Part shown: positions 6,219 through 15,046 of the stretch, one piece after another | How positions within the stretch are numbered: position 1 is the stretch's first letter | How the letters are laid out: each line of letters opens with the position of its first letter | Origin: Gudongella sp051744365 | GTDB lineage: Bacteria; Bacillota; Clostridia; Tissierellales; Tissierellaceae | Length of the DNA: 25,444 nucleotides | NCBI GenBank assembly: GCA_051744365.1 | Contig: JBNJCX010000025.1 | Location: forward strand, 1 to 25,444 | Reading direction: 5' to 3' | Translations under genes and position numbers: made by a program | The notes under the pieces: generated by a model | What the model was told of the DNA's origin: nothing | Database searches by the model: none | What the model saw: only the letters and a program-made list of their open reading frames with translations

Positions 6219-7703
6219 ATGAAGAAGAGGAAAAGCGGAATACTGATGTCCGTGTCGTCACTTCCAGGAGATTACGGAATAGGGGACTTCGGAAAAGAAG
6301 CCTACAGCTTTGTTGACTTTCTCCACAAATCCAGACAGAAAAACTGGCAGATTCTTCCATTGGGAGTGACAGGCTACGGAGATTCACCGTATCAATGCAT
6401 ATCTTCATTTGCCGGCAATCCATATTTTATAGATCTGGATGAGCTAATAGATAAGGGGTATATAACTCGGGAAGAGGTATTGGCAGAGAATCTGGGAGGC
6501 AATCCTGAAAGGGTACAGTATGGCAAACTGTACCATGGAAAATACAGCATCCTGAGGAAAGCATATAACAGGTCAAAAGAGGAACTGTGGCCTGAATTGA
6601 AGTCTTTCTACGATGCAAACAGATTCTGGCTGAGAGAATTCAGCCTGTTTATGACCATAAAGGCTCTTCAGGGCAACAAGGCATGGCAGCTATGGGAAAA
6701 AGAATTGAAGGATTACAACAGCTCTAAGGTAAACAACCTGGAGGTTAAGGAAGAGGAACGACTGTTTTTCTGGGTTTTCACCCAGTATTTATTTATGAAA
6801 CAGTGGAAAAAACTGAAGGAATACGCAAATAAAAGGGGTATAAGGATAATCGGGGACCTTCCCATATATGTTTCGGGTGACAGCTCGGATATTTGGGCTA
6901 ACCCTTATCTGTTCAAGCTAGACAAGGATTTTGAACCTATAACTCTGGCAGGAGTTCCGCCTGACTATTTTACTTCAACTGGTCAGCTTTGGGGGAATCC
7001 AGTATATGACTGGGATGCTGTGGAAAAGAATGGCTACAATTTCTGGATAAAGCGTATACAACATAGTTTCAAGCTATATGATACTTTGAGAATAGATCAC
7101 TTTAGAGGATTTGAATCCTTTTGGGAGGTACCGGCAGGCTCAATTGACGCAGTCAAAGGGAAATGGGTCAAGGGACCTGGTATGAAGCTGTTTGACAAAA
7201 TCAGAGATGAGCTTGGAGAGCTAGATATAATTGCTGAAGACCTTGGCTTCCAGACAGATAAGGTGGTGCAGCTTATAAAAGACACAGGCTTTCCTGGAAT
7301 GAAAATCCTTCAGTTTGCTTTCGACCCTGAGGAAGACAGCGATTATCTTCCACACAATCATGAGAGAAACTCCATAATATACACTGGGACTCATGATAAC
7401 AAGACAGTAAGGGATTGGATTGGCACAGCGCCATTGAAGGAAAAGAGATATGCAATACAGTACCTGAAGCTGGATGATGATGTAGAGGGCTATAACTGGG
7501 GACTTATTAGGGGAGCCTGGTGCACGGGAGCATATCTGGCCATTGCCCAGATGCAGGATTTTCTGGACTTGGGAGAGGAATCCAGAATGAATACGCCAGC
7601 TACTTTAGGAGATAATTGGACCTGGAGAGTCAGGAAGTCAGACTTGAATAAAGGCCTGGCTGAAAGAATCGCACTGCTTACCAGGATATACAGGAGGGAT
7701 TAA
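6219..7703 (+). CDS. malQ: 4-alpha-glucanotransferase (amylomaltase)
   Basis: GH77 disproportionating enzyme of 494 aa that transfers glucan segments between maltodextrins in the cytoplasm. N-terminal SSLPGDYGIGDFG and LPLGVTGYGDSPYQ are standard GH77 motifs. The catalytic nucleophile is Asp293 in RIDHFRG, the acid/base is Glu340 in IAEDLG, and GTHDN (390-394) supplies the third acidic residue. Length is normal for the family. AAGGTGAGG precedes ATG 6219. glgP follows one base after the stop, so the two are co-translated. MalQ lengthens short dextrins into substrates for the phosphorylase. Control by the LacI-type operator just upstream is likely. Confidence 0.96.
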   Translation: MKKRKSGILMSVSSLPGDYGIGDFGKEAYSFVDFLHKSRQKNWQILPLGVTGYGDSPYQCISSFAGNPYFIDLDELIDKGYITREEVLAENLGGNPERVQYGKLYHGKYSILRKAYNRSKEELWPELKSFYDANRFWLREFSLFMTIKALQGNKAWQLWEKELKDYNSSKVNNLEVKEEERLFFWVFTQYLFMKQWKKLKEYANKRGIRIIGDLPIYVSGDSSDIWANPYLFKLDKDFEPITLAGVPPDYFTSTGQLWGNPVYDWDAVEKNGYNFWIKRIQHSFKLYDTLRIDHFRGFESFWEVPAGSIDAVKGKWVKGPGMKLFDKIRDELGELDIIAEDLGFQTDKVVQLIKDTGFPGMKILQFAFDPEEDSDYLPHNHERNSIIYTGTHDNKTVRDWIGTAPLKEKRYAIQYLKLDDDVEGYNWGLIRGAWCTGAYLAIAQMQDFLDLGEESRMNTPATLGDNWTWRVRKSDLNKGLAERIALLTRIYRRD

Positions 7704-7704
7704 T

Positions 7705-10068
7705 TTGTTGAATCACGAAGATTTAAAGAAGAGAATAGAGCTTTACGCCATGACCACCTTTGGTGGTGAATTCAATGAGCTGCTGGACACAGAAAAATAC
7801 GTAGCCCTGTCAAAGGCTTTGATGGAAAGAATTCTACCCAACTGGCATGAATCAGCCAAGAAGACGGAGGGTATGAAAAAAGCATATTATCTGTCATCCG
7901 AGTATCTTATGGGAAGGTTTTTGACCAACAATCTGCTGGGGATGGGATCCAAAGAGGAAGTGGAAAGAATCCTGGAGGATTTTGGGGTGGATTACAATCA
8001 GATAGAAGAATCAGAGGAAGACCCCGCACTTGGAAATGGAGGTCTGGGAAGACTTGCAGCATGCTTCCTGGATTCAGCAGCGACCCTCGGATATCCTATG
8101 GAAGGCTATGGAATAAGGTATGACTTCGGTCTTTTCAAGCAGAAATTTGTAGATGGTGAGCAGATTGAAGTGGCAGATAACTGGACCAAATACGGAGATC
8201 CCTGGGGAATCAGAAAGGTCGGGGAAATTGTCCGTGTAACCTTCAAGGGTGGAGAGATAAACGCAGTACCCTATGATTACCCTGTAATAGGATATGAAAA
8301 TAAGCTTATAAACACATTGAGGCTTTGGAAGGCAGAATCCCTTGAGGAATTTGACTTCAGAGCATTCAATAACCAGAATTATGACCTGGCGGTAAAGGCC
8401 AAGAACGATGCTGAGAATATTGCAAAGGTTCTTTATCCCAACGATTCATATGAGGAAGGGAAAATGCTGAGATTGAAGCAGCAGTATTTCTTTGTGTCGG
8501 CATCTCTACAGGATATGTTAAGAAAATTCAAGAAAAAGAACTTGGATTTTGAAAAATTCCCTGATTTCCATTCAATTCAGCTGAATGATACCCATCCCGC
8601 CGTAGCTATTCCTGAGCTTATGAGGCTATTGACAAGAAAAGAGGGCATTAATTGGGATGTGGCATGGAACATAACAAAATCAACATTTGCCTATACCAAC
8701 CACACACTCCTTGCTGAGGCTTTGGAGCAGTGGCCTGAAAGATACTACCAGGAGCTGATACCACAGGTATATAAAGTCATCATCAGGATAAACTCAATGC
8801 TCCATGATGATTTAAAGAGCAAAGGAATACAGGATAATGAAATGTACCGATACGAGATAATCCATAATGGAAACATCAGAATGGCATGGATGTCAATTTA
8901 TGGATCAAAATCAGTAAATGGTGTAGCAAGACTCCACACAGACCTTTTAATAAACCAGGAGCTGAATGACTGGTACAGAATTTACCCTGAAAAATTCAAC
9001 AACAAAACAAACGGTATAACGCAGAGAAGGTGGCTGCTCCAGTCAAACCCGGAGCTGTCAGATCTCATAACAGAGCTTCTTGGTTCCAAGGACTGGATAA
9101 CAGACCTAAAAATGCTTAAAGACCTAGAAAGCTTTGCAGATGACAATGATGTATTGGACAGATTCCTCCATATCAAATGGACAAAGAAGAATCAGCTGGC
9201 TGATTATATTGAACAGGAAGAGGGAAAGAGTATAAATCCAGATTCTTTATTTGATATTCAGATAAAGAGACTTCATGAATACAAGAGACAGCTTCTCAAT
9301 GCCTTTCATATCATGTACCTGTATTATGAAATAAAGGAGAATCCTGAGAAGAACACTGTACCAAGGACCTTTATATTCGGCGCAAAGGCTGCACCCGGAT
9401 ATGTCAGGGCAAAAGCAATTATTAAGTTTATCAATGATATTGCAGAGCTCGTCAACAACGATCCTCTGACGAAGGGAAGATTGAAGGTTGTATTTGTTCA
9501 TAACTATAGAGTTTCATATGCAGAGAAGCTGTTCCCAGCAGCTGATCTTTCAGAGCAGATATCCACTGCCGGAAAAGAGGCTTCAGGAACAGGAAATATG
9601 AAATTTATGCTCAACGGAGCACCTACAATCGGAACCTACGATGGTGCAAATATTGAAATTGTAGAGGAAGCTGGCGAAGAAAACAACTATATATTCGGTT
9701 TAAGAGTAGAGGACATCGAAGAAATCAAGGATACCTACAACCCTGTAAAGATATACCAGGGAGATCAGAAGCTGAAGAGAGTCGTGGATACTTTAATCGA
9801 CGGAACCTTCACTGATGAAAAGGGAGCCTACAGAGAGTTATATAATTCCCTTATTTATGGGACAGACTGGCACAGGGCTGACAACTATTTTATCCTTAAG
9901 GATTTTGACGAATACAGGAAAGCCCATGAAAAAGTTGATGCTGACTATAGAGACAGATATGGCTGGGCTAAAAAGTGTTGGTTAAATATGGTAAATTCGG
10001 GTAAGTTTAGCTCAGATAGGACTATAGAGCAATATGCACAGGAAATCTGGAAAATCAATAAAATATAG
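7705..10068 (+). CDS. glgP: Glycogen/maltodextrin phosphorylase
   Basis: GT35 enzyme of 787 aa using pyridoxal phosphate; it releases glucose-1-phosphate from alpha-1,4-glucans. Motifs seen: DPALGNGGLGRLAACFLDS, GYGIRYDFGLF, IQLNDTHPA and the PLP segment EASGTGNMKF with Lys633. Length is close to the family norm (about 800). The start is TTG at 7705, six bases after AGGAGGG; a second TTG at 7708 is equally possible, and neither is ATG. Second gene of the malQ-glgP operon. In this setting it probably handles imported maltodextrins more than stored glycogen, as no glycogen synthesis genes are in view. Confidence 0.96.
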   Translation: MLNHEDLKKRIELYAMTTFGGEFNELLDTEKYVALSKALMERILPNWHESAKKTEGMKKAYYLSSEYLMGRFLTNNLLGMGSKEEVERILEDFGVDYNQIEESEEDPALGNGGLGRLAACFLDSAATLGYPMEGYGIRYDFGLFKQKFVDGEQIEVADNWTKYGDPWGIRKVGEIVRVTFKGGEINAVPYDYPVIGYENKLINTLRLWKAESLEEFDFRAFNNQNYDLAVKAKNDAENIAKVLYPNDSYEEGKMLRLKQQYFFVSASLQDMLRKFKKKNLDFEKFPDFHSIQLNDTHPAVAIPELMRLLTRKEGINWDVAWNITKSTFAYTNHTLLAEALEQWPERYYQELIPQVYKVIIRINSMLHDDLKSKGIQDNEMYRYEIIHNGNIRMAWMSIYGSKSVNGVARLHTDLLINQELNDWYRIYPEKFNNKTNGITQRRWLLQSNPELSDLITELLGSKDWITDLKMLKDLESFADDNDVLDRFLHIKWTKKNQLADYIEQEEGKSINPDSLFDIQIKRLHEYKRQLLNAFHIMYLYYEIKENPEKNTVPRTFIFGAKAAPGYVRAKAIIKFINDIAELVNNDPLTKGRLKVVFVHNYRVSYAEKLFPAADLSEQISTAGKEASGTGNMKFMLNGAPTIGTYDGANIEIVEEAGEENNYIFGLRVEDIEEIKDTYNPVKIYQGDQKLKRVVDTLIDGTFTDEKGAYRELYNSLIYGTDWHRADNYFILKDFDEYRKAHEKVDADYRDRYGWAKKCWLNMVNSGKFSSDRTIEQYAQEIWKINKI

Positions 10069-10070
10069 AG

Positions 10071-10096
10071 GGTCAGGGGCTTTTGCCCCTTTGACC
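10071..10096 (+). other. Intergenic hairpin between glgP and the binding-protein gene
   Basis: GGTCA-GGGGC (10071-10080) pairs with GCCCC-tt-TGACC (10085-10096) around TTTT, with a two-base bulge. No T run follows, so it is not a classic terminator; it may protect the 3' end or attenuate read-through. Confidence 0.55.
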
Positions 10097-10154
10097 TACA
10101 TCACAACGTATTTAATTCTTCCAAGTGGAAGGGTTAAATTATATTTTTGCATTT

Positions 10155-10172
10155 TATGCAATCGTATGCACA
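10155..10172. promoter_or_regulatory. LacI-family operator before the binding-protein gene
   Basis: TATGCAATCGTATGCACA aligns with the malQ operator around the central CG, sharing CAA-CG and the complete right half TGCACA. A -10-like TATATT lies at 10140-10145 without a convincing -35, so the site would sit just downstream of the start point. It lies 22 bp before the ATG of the sugar-binding lipoprotein. Confidence 0.65.
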
Positions 10173-10193
10173 AAAAGATTAGGGGGAGAGAAA

Positions 10194-11519
10194 ATGAAAA
10201 AAAATTTACTACTGGTGCTGTTTCTTGTATTGGCACTGACTGTAACAGCATGTTCAACAGGAGGAGACGAGGCTCCTGAAGAGCCATCAGGAGAGGCTCC
10301 TGCGGAAGGTTTGGCAGCGAGCATTTCTGTACAGGTTGAATCAAGCTGGAGAGAATATTACGAGCAGGCAATTGAAAGAGTTATGGAAAAGCATCCTGAT
10401 GCAACTATTGAGTTTATTGAGACAGGTTCATTTGATCATCTTGATGTACTGGATGCAACTGATGTAACGAATGAAGACGTTGCTGATGTATTTGCAATAC
10501 CAGCTGACAGAATCTACGGACTTTCCAGCAATGAAGCTCTTGCACCAATGGATGCAATGGCAATGGCTGGGAACGTAGGCGGATTTGACAATTATGACGA
10601 AGGACTTGGCGGAAACTTTAATATTGATGGAGATTATCTTGCATTCCCAATGAATATCGAGACCCTGATAAACTTTGTCAACACAGCAAACGCTGAATCA
10701 AAGGGAATTGACATTGAAAATGAAATTGAATTTACTGAGCTTGGACATATGGATATGCTTATACCTGCATTTGATGCATGGTTCGGAGTAGCATTTGCCA
10801 ATGCAGGCGGAATAGAGCTTCTTGGCCATGATGAATCAGGTCAGCTGTACTCAGACATGACAAAGGAATTCTCAGAGCTGAATGAGCAGCAGAGGGCAGT
10901 ATTTACAGCTCTTTATGAGTACTGGAATGCTCATTATACAGCAGGAACACCTCTTTGGGACGAAAATGCAGCATGGGGTTACATGGACACTGAATTTTCA
11001 ACTGGCGGACAGAATGTAATCAGACTTGAAGGACCATGGTCAACAGGAAGTCTTTCAGCACTTGCAGGAGATGGAGAGGACCTTGACATTATACCTATCA
11101 ACCAGGTTCTTGTTGAAGGATACCCACTTGCACACTGGAAAGGCGGATGGGGACTTGCCATCAACTCAAGAAATGAGATGGATGCTGATAAAATGGCTCT
11201 TTCACAGGCAGTAATTGAAGAAATCATGAATAGGGAATATGCAGTTGATTTCTTTAAGGCTACAGGGAAAATAATGGAAAACGTAGCAACTGATGAATAT
11301 CTGAATTCAGATCTTTCTGAAACAGACAAGAAGGTAATATCAGCAGTGCTTGAATCCTATGACACAGCTCCAGCAAGACCTCTGTTTACAGAGTGGGGAT
11401 CTGTATGGGATACCTGGAAGAACGGTCTTCTTTCATGGTCTTCCGTTAACCCTGGATCTGTTGAGGAAGCCTATGATGCAATGAAGGCATCATTTGAGTC
11501 CATGATGATGAACTACTAA
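10194..11519 (+). CDS. Sugar ABC transporter substrate-binding lipoprotein (maltodextrin type)
   Basis: A 441-aa lipoprotein: Lys-rich start, hydrophobic core and lipobox VTAC with the lipidated Cys at residue 20, followed by an acidic Glu/Pro/Gly linker (to about 41). The remainder resembles family 1 solute-binding proteins (MalE-like), with aromatic residues typical of sugar sites (AFDAWFGVAFANAGG, WGYMDTEF, KGGWGLAIN). It binds oligosaccharide outside the membrane and delivers it to the permeases encoded downstream. ATG 10194 is chosen because GGGGGAG precedes it and the signal peptide begins there; a longer reading from 10125 adds 23 non-signal residues and lacks a ribosome site. Maltodextrin as substrate is inferred from malQ, glgP and the shared operators. 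A strong hairpin follows the gene. Confidence 0.9.
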   Translation: MKKNLLLVLFLVLALTVTACSTGGDEAPEEPSGEAPAEGLAASISVQVESSWREYYEQAIERVMEKHPDATIEFIETGSFDHLDVLDATDVTNEDVADVFAIPADRIYGLSSNEALAPMDAMAMAGNVGGFDNYDEGLGGNFNIDGDYLAFPMNIETLINFVNTANAESKGIDIENEIEFTELGHMDMLIPAFDAWFGVAFANAGGIELLGHDESGQLYSDMTKEFSELNEQQRAVFTALYEYWNAHYTAGTPLWDENAAWGYMDTEFSTGGQNVIRLEGPWSTGSLSALAGDGEDLDIIPINQVLVEGYPLAHWKGGWGLAINSRNEMDADKMALSQAVIEEIMNREYAVDFFKATGKIMENVATDEYLNSDLSETDKKVISAVLESYDTAPARPLFTEWGSVWDTWKNGLLSWSSVNPGSVEEAYDAMKASFESMMMNY

Positions 11520-11525
11520 ATAATT

Positions 11526-11555
11526 TTGGGAACAGAGCCTAGGCTCTGTTCCCAA
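11526..11555 (+). other. Perfect intercistronic hairpin, probable mRNA stabiliser or partial terminator
   Basis: TTGGGAACAGAGCC (11526-11539) and GGCTCTGTTCCCAA (11542-11555) form a 14-bp perfect inverted repeat with TA at the centre. The tail (TAAATTTATCTAATTTT) is T-rich but broken. Placed between the binding-protein gene and the permease genes, it would explain more binding protein than permease, as in other mal operons. Confidence 0.75.
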
Positions 11556-11584
11556 TAAATTTATCTAATTTTGGAGGAAAATCG

Positions 11585-12040
11585 ATGACTGAAAAGAATC
11601 ATCTGTCACTGGGCAAATTTTACATATTACTGCTGATAACAAGTTTGTTGATCCTGGTTGCTTCCATAGAAGCCCTGATTCTGGGCAAGGACGGAGGAAT
11701 GTTCCTTCAATGGGCAATGGAGAACTTTCCAGAAGACATACCTGACAATCTGCTATTTTCTCAGTATGTTTCCTCAAATCTCTCTATTTATTTTTTGAAA
11801 GTTATTATTCCGTCATCAATAGCAGTCACAGCTTTTCTTACTGCTACAAGGACAAGATTCACTGGAATAATGGTCTATATCTGGGTCATACTTTCTTTTG
11901 GCGGTCTGGCATTTACAAATGCTGATATGAATTTCCAGTCGGCTTTCTTTTATATTAACGGACTTCTATATACAGGACTTATATTTTATATTTATTTTTT
12001 AATTGGAATATCCAGGGATAGTATGGGAGGTGAGAATTAG
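11585..12040 (+). CDS. Four-helix membrane protein of unknown function in the maltodextrin transport operon
   Basis: A 151-aa protein that I do not recognise. Four hydrophobic segments are visible (about 10-31, 66-87, 93-111, 119-142). The first loop is acidic (FPEDIPDN) and the last residues are GISRDSMGGEN. GGAGG precedes ATG 11585. Its stop codon directly abuts the TTG start of the MalF-like permease, so translation is coupled. Its place between binding protein and permease suggests it helps assemble or tune the transporter, but nothing in its sequence shows this. It has no EAA loop, so it is not a normal permease subunit. Confidence 0.75.
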   Translation: MTEKNHLSLGKFYILLLITSLLILVASIEALILGKDGGMFLQWAMENFPEDIPDNLLFSQYVSSNLSIYFLKVIIPSSIAVTAFLTATRTRFTGIMVYIWVILSFGGLAFTNADMNFQSAFFYINGLLYTGLIFYIYFLIGISRDSMGGEN

Positions 12041-14137
12041 TTGGCAACCTACAGTTTATATCTGAAGGACAATATTGGCAATAAGTACAAAAGGAAAAAC
12101 AAGTATTTGTTGGAAATTGCCATACTGGATAAGAAAATCAGAGAGGAAACCGACAAGGAGAAAAAATTATATTTCCAGTCGGAGAAGATGAAACTAATTG
12201 CAGATAAAAACAAGCATCCACATAATATCAAGCTTAAAAAATACCATAACGAGGAAGATGCATTTCTTAAGTCATTGAAAAATAGTAAAGCTGAATTTAA
12301 AAAATCCCTTCCTGACACAATGAACAGGAAGGTCAAGGAACTCAAAATCCGAATGTATTATCACCAGCGGAAGATGGAGTTTTACAAGGAGTATGAGCAG
12401 CTCACCTATGAGGCAGAGTTCAAGTTTAAAGAAAGCAAAATCAATGTGGAGCAGATACCCGAGATTGTTGACTTTATAGAAGGCATTGAAAGTGAGCTTG
12501 AAGAGGCAGTGGAGCAAAAAACCACTTTTGACTCCGAAGAAGATGCCAGACTGAAAAATGAACTTAAATTATTTAAGGAAGAAGCTAAAAAGATAAGAAA
12601 CGAAGAAATTCAAAAAGTAAAAGACAGAAGAAAAGAAGGAATAATTTCAAGTAAGGCAGAGACAAATGCAATAAGGGAATTAAAAAGGGAATACAAGAAT
12701 CAGGTAAGATTGGAATCATATAAAATCCCATCTAAAGAAAATAAGGATTTCATTCGAAGTAAAAAAAGGGAGTTGTCAAATGGTATTAAAAGAGAAGAAA
12801 AGGTTTTAAAAGCCGATGTAGCTGATACCAGAAGAAAAATCCCAATTGAAATAGCTAAGAAGAAGCCAATTGTTGCATATTTAACACCTATCTTGCCTGG
12901 ACTGGGTCAGATACTCAACGGTCAAAGAAGGAAAGCCATATTTTTCTTCCTTGCCAGTTTCTTTATTTATTTCGTCGCCATCCCATATGCCCTTGGCTAT
13001 GGGAATTATCAAGGAGAGGGGATCGCAGGACTTATATCCCTGGCAGAAGGTGGTGCAAGGGTACACAAGTCCCTTATATTTATGATTGAAGGAGTAGTGG
13101 CAATTTTCCTGTTGCTGATCTCAATTGGGTTATTATACGGATCCTTCAGGGATGTACTTTCAACTGAGAAAAACATGATCTCCGGAATTCGTCCACCTAA
13201 TTGGTTTGAGACCAAGAGAATGTTATTTCAGGAAGGGTTCCCCTATATATCTTCATTGCCTGCGATGCTCGTAATAGTGTTTATTGTTCTAGTGCCTGTT
13301 ATAACAACATTACTGGTTTCCTTTACCAATATGAATCCACAGAATCAGTCAAAATTCGACTGGATCGGGATTGATAACTACAGACTTATAGCACTAGGTG
13401 AAGGTCTTGCAGGAAGTGTTTTCTGGCTTATATTTGTTTGGACCATAATATGGACATTGGTTGCAACGACACTGGCAATATTATTAGGGTTCTTCCTTGC
13501 TTTACTAGTCAATAACGATAGAATAAAAGGAAAGAAATTCTTCAGAACCATATATATACTGCCTTGGGCGGTGCCTGCTTTCATAACTATTATGTTTTTC
13601 AGCATAATGGTAGCCCCAGGTGGAGTAATCACTGAATTGTTGAATTCTATTTTCAACAGCAGAATAGAAATAAGGAACGATACTATCCTTACAAGGACTG
13701 CTTTGATTTTGATACAAGGGTGGCTTGGGAGTGCATATGTGTTTCTTCTTACTACAGGAGTACTTCAGGCAATACCAGGAGATTTGTATGAGGCAGCAGA
13801 CATAGATGGCGCATCGACATTTGAGAAACTCAGAAGAATAACAGTGCCGCTTGTTTTGTTCCAGATAGCACCTTTATTGGTAACTCAATATACATTCAAT
13901 TTCAATAATTTTTCAGTTATATTCCTGTTTAACAGCGGCGGTCCATTTGACCCACAGAAGTATGGTAATTTAGCAGGTTCATCAGACCTCTTGATATCCT
14001 ATGTCTATAAGTTGGCACTGGTCAATCAATATCAGGCTATTGCAGCTGCAATAACAATATTTATTTCACTTGGCGTAATGTTCTTTGCATTCTTAGGATT
14101 CAGACAGTCCAAGGGATTTAAGGAGGGGAGATTATAA
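12041..14137 (+). CDS. Sugar ABC transporter permease (MalF-like) with long N-terminal coiled-coil extension
   Basis: Residues 1-275 are hydrophilic, rich in Lys and Glu, and predicted mostly helical/coiled coil. Residues 276-370 hold a hydrophobic module beginning LTPILPGLGQILNGQRRKA, also found ahead of some other clostridial sugar permeases. The binding-protein-dependent permease domain (about 400-698) has six predicted helices and the ATPase-contacting EAA loop YEAADIDGAS (583-592). Total length 698, against roughly 290-500 for usual MalF proteins. The start is TTG 12041, right after the previous stop, with GGAGGTG nine bases upstream. It pairs with the MalG-like protein in the membrane. 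The extension is cytoplasmic by topology; its function is unknown. Confidence 0.9.
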   Translation: MATYSLYLKDNIGNKYKRKNKYLLEIAILDKKIREETDKEKKLYFQSEKMKLIADKNKHPHNIKLKKYHNEEDAFLKSLKNSKAEFKKSLPDTMNRKVKELKIRMYYHQRKMEFYKEYEQLTYEAEFKFKESKINVEQIPEIVDFIEGIESELEEAVEQKTTFDSEEDARLKNELKLFKEEAKKIRNEEIQKVKDRRKEGIISSKAETNAIRELKREYKNQVRLESYKIPSKENKDFIRSKKRELSNGIKREEKVLKADVADTRRKIPIEIAKKKPIVAYLTPILPGLGQILNGQRRKAIFFFLASFFIYFVAIPYALGYGNYQGEGIAGLISLAEGGARVHKSLIFMIEGVVAIFLLLISIGLLYGSFRDVLSTEKNMISGIRPPNWFETKRMLFQEGFPYISSLPAMLVIVFIVLVPVITTLLVSFTNMNPQNQSKFDWIGIDNYRLIALGEGLAGSVFWLIFVWTIIWTLVATTLAILLGFFLALLVNNDRIKGKKFFRTIYILPWAVPAFITIMFFSIMVAPGGVITELLNSIFNSRIEIRNDTILTRTALILIQGWLGSAYVFLLTTGVLQAIPGDLYEAADIDGASTFEKLRRITVPLVLFQIAPLLVTQYTFNFNNFSVIFLFNSGGPFDPQKYGNLAGSSDLLISYVYKLALVNQYQAIAAAITIFISLGVMFFAFLGFRQSKGFKEGRL

Positions 14138-15033
14138 TGGCATTTTTCAAGAAAAAGGAAAAAGGACTTTATTTGTCAGACAAACCACCCCTTACCATGG
14201 CAGGAATCATAGGACTGATAATGTCCTACACTGTTCTTATGGCATGGGTTATTGCCATTGTATGGCCCCTGTTTCAGATGGTAGTTTCTGCATTCAATGG
14301 AAGACAGCAGCAGTATATTATGGGGAACCAAAACTTTGAGTTTTCATTGAGGCATTTTGAGTTTCTATACAAGGAGACATATTATCTGACATGGGTTTGG
14401 AATACATTGTTTATAGCAGTAAGTACAGCTCTTTTGACTCTGATAATGGTTTCCTTCACAGGATATGCCTATTCAAGGTATAGATTCAAGGGAAGAAAGG
14501 CATCGCTGATGGCAATAATGCTGATTCAGACAATACCAACATTTGCTGGTATAACTGCATTCTTTACAATGCATTCAATCGTATCATCGATTATACCTGC
14601 GTTTAGCAGACAGATGATGCTTATACTAATATATGCTGGTCCTGCCATTGCTTCAAATACTTTCATACTAAAGGGTTACATTGACTCTGTCTCCACTGAG
14701 CTTGATGATGCTGCTAAAATAGATGGGTGTTCCAACTTTGATATATACAGGTTGATTATTATGCCCATAGCAAGACCAATGCTTACAATCATCGCTCTTT
14801 GGTCCTTTATCGGTCCCTTTATGGATTACCTGCTGGCAAAGGTACTGCTAACGAGTCCAAGTTCATATACTTTGGCAGTGGGACTTTTCACACTGATAAG
14901 TGATTTTAGAACCATGAATCAACCTGCATTTGCAGCCGGTGGTTTGCTGACTGCAATACCGATAGTCATATTGTTTATTGTGTTGCAAAAACAGCTGGTA
15001 TCAGGCTTGACAAGCGGTTCTGTTAAAGGATAG
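14137..15033 (+). CDS. Sugar ABC transporter permease (MalG-like)
   Basis: A 298-aa inner-membrane permease with six predicted helices and the EAA loop LDDAAKIDGCSNFDIYR (about 189-205). Its ATG overlaps the stop of the MalF-like gene by one base (TAATG), with GGAGG upstream, so the two are translationally coupled. It forms the heterodimeric channel for the sugar importer. Maltodextrin specificity is inferred from context. Confidence 0.94.
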   Translation: MAFFKKKEKGLYLSDKPPLTMAGIIGLIMSYTVLMAWVIAIVWPLFQMVVSAFNGRQQQYIMGNQNFEFSLRHFEFLYKETYYLTWVWNTLFIAVSTALLTLIMVSFTGYAYSRYRFKGRKASLMAIMLIQTIPTFAGITAFFTMHSIVSSIIPAFSRQMMLILIYAGPAIASNTFILKGYIDSVSTELDDAAKIDGCSNFDIYRLIIMPIARPMLTIIALWSFIGPFMDYLLAKVLLTSPSSYTLAVGLFTLISDFRTMNQPAFAAGGLLTAIPIVILFIVLQKQLVSGLTSGSVKG

Positions 15034-15046
15034 GAGGACAATGACC

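Noticed and set aside
10125..10193. N-terminal extension of the binding lipoprotein from the 10125 start
   Set aside because: It would bury the signal peptide, run through the operator, and has no ribosome site; ATG 10194 has GGGGGAG and starts the signal sequence.
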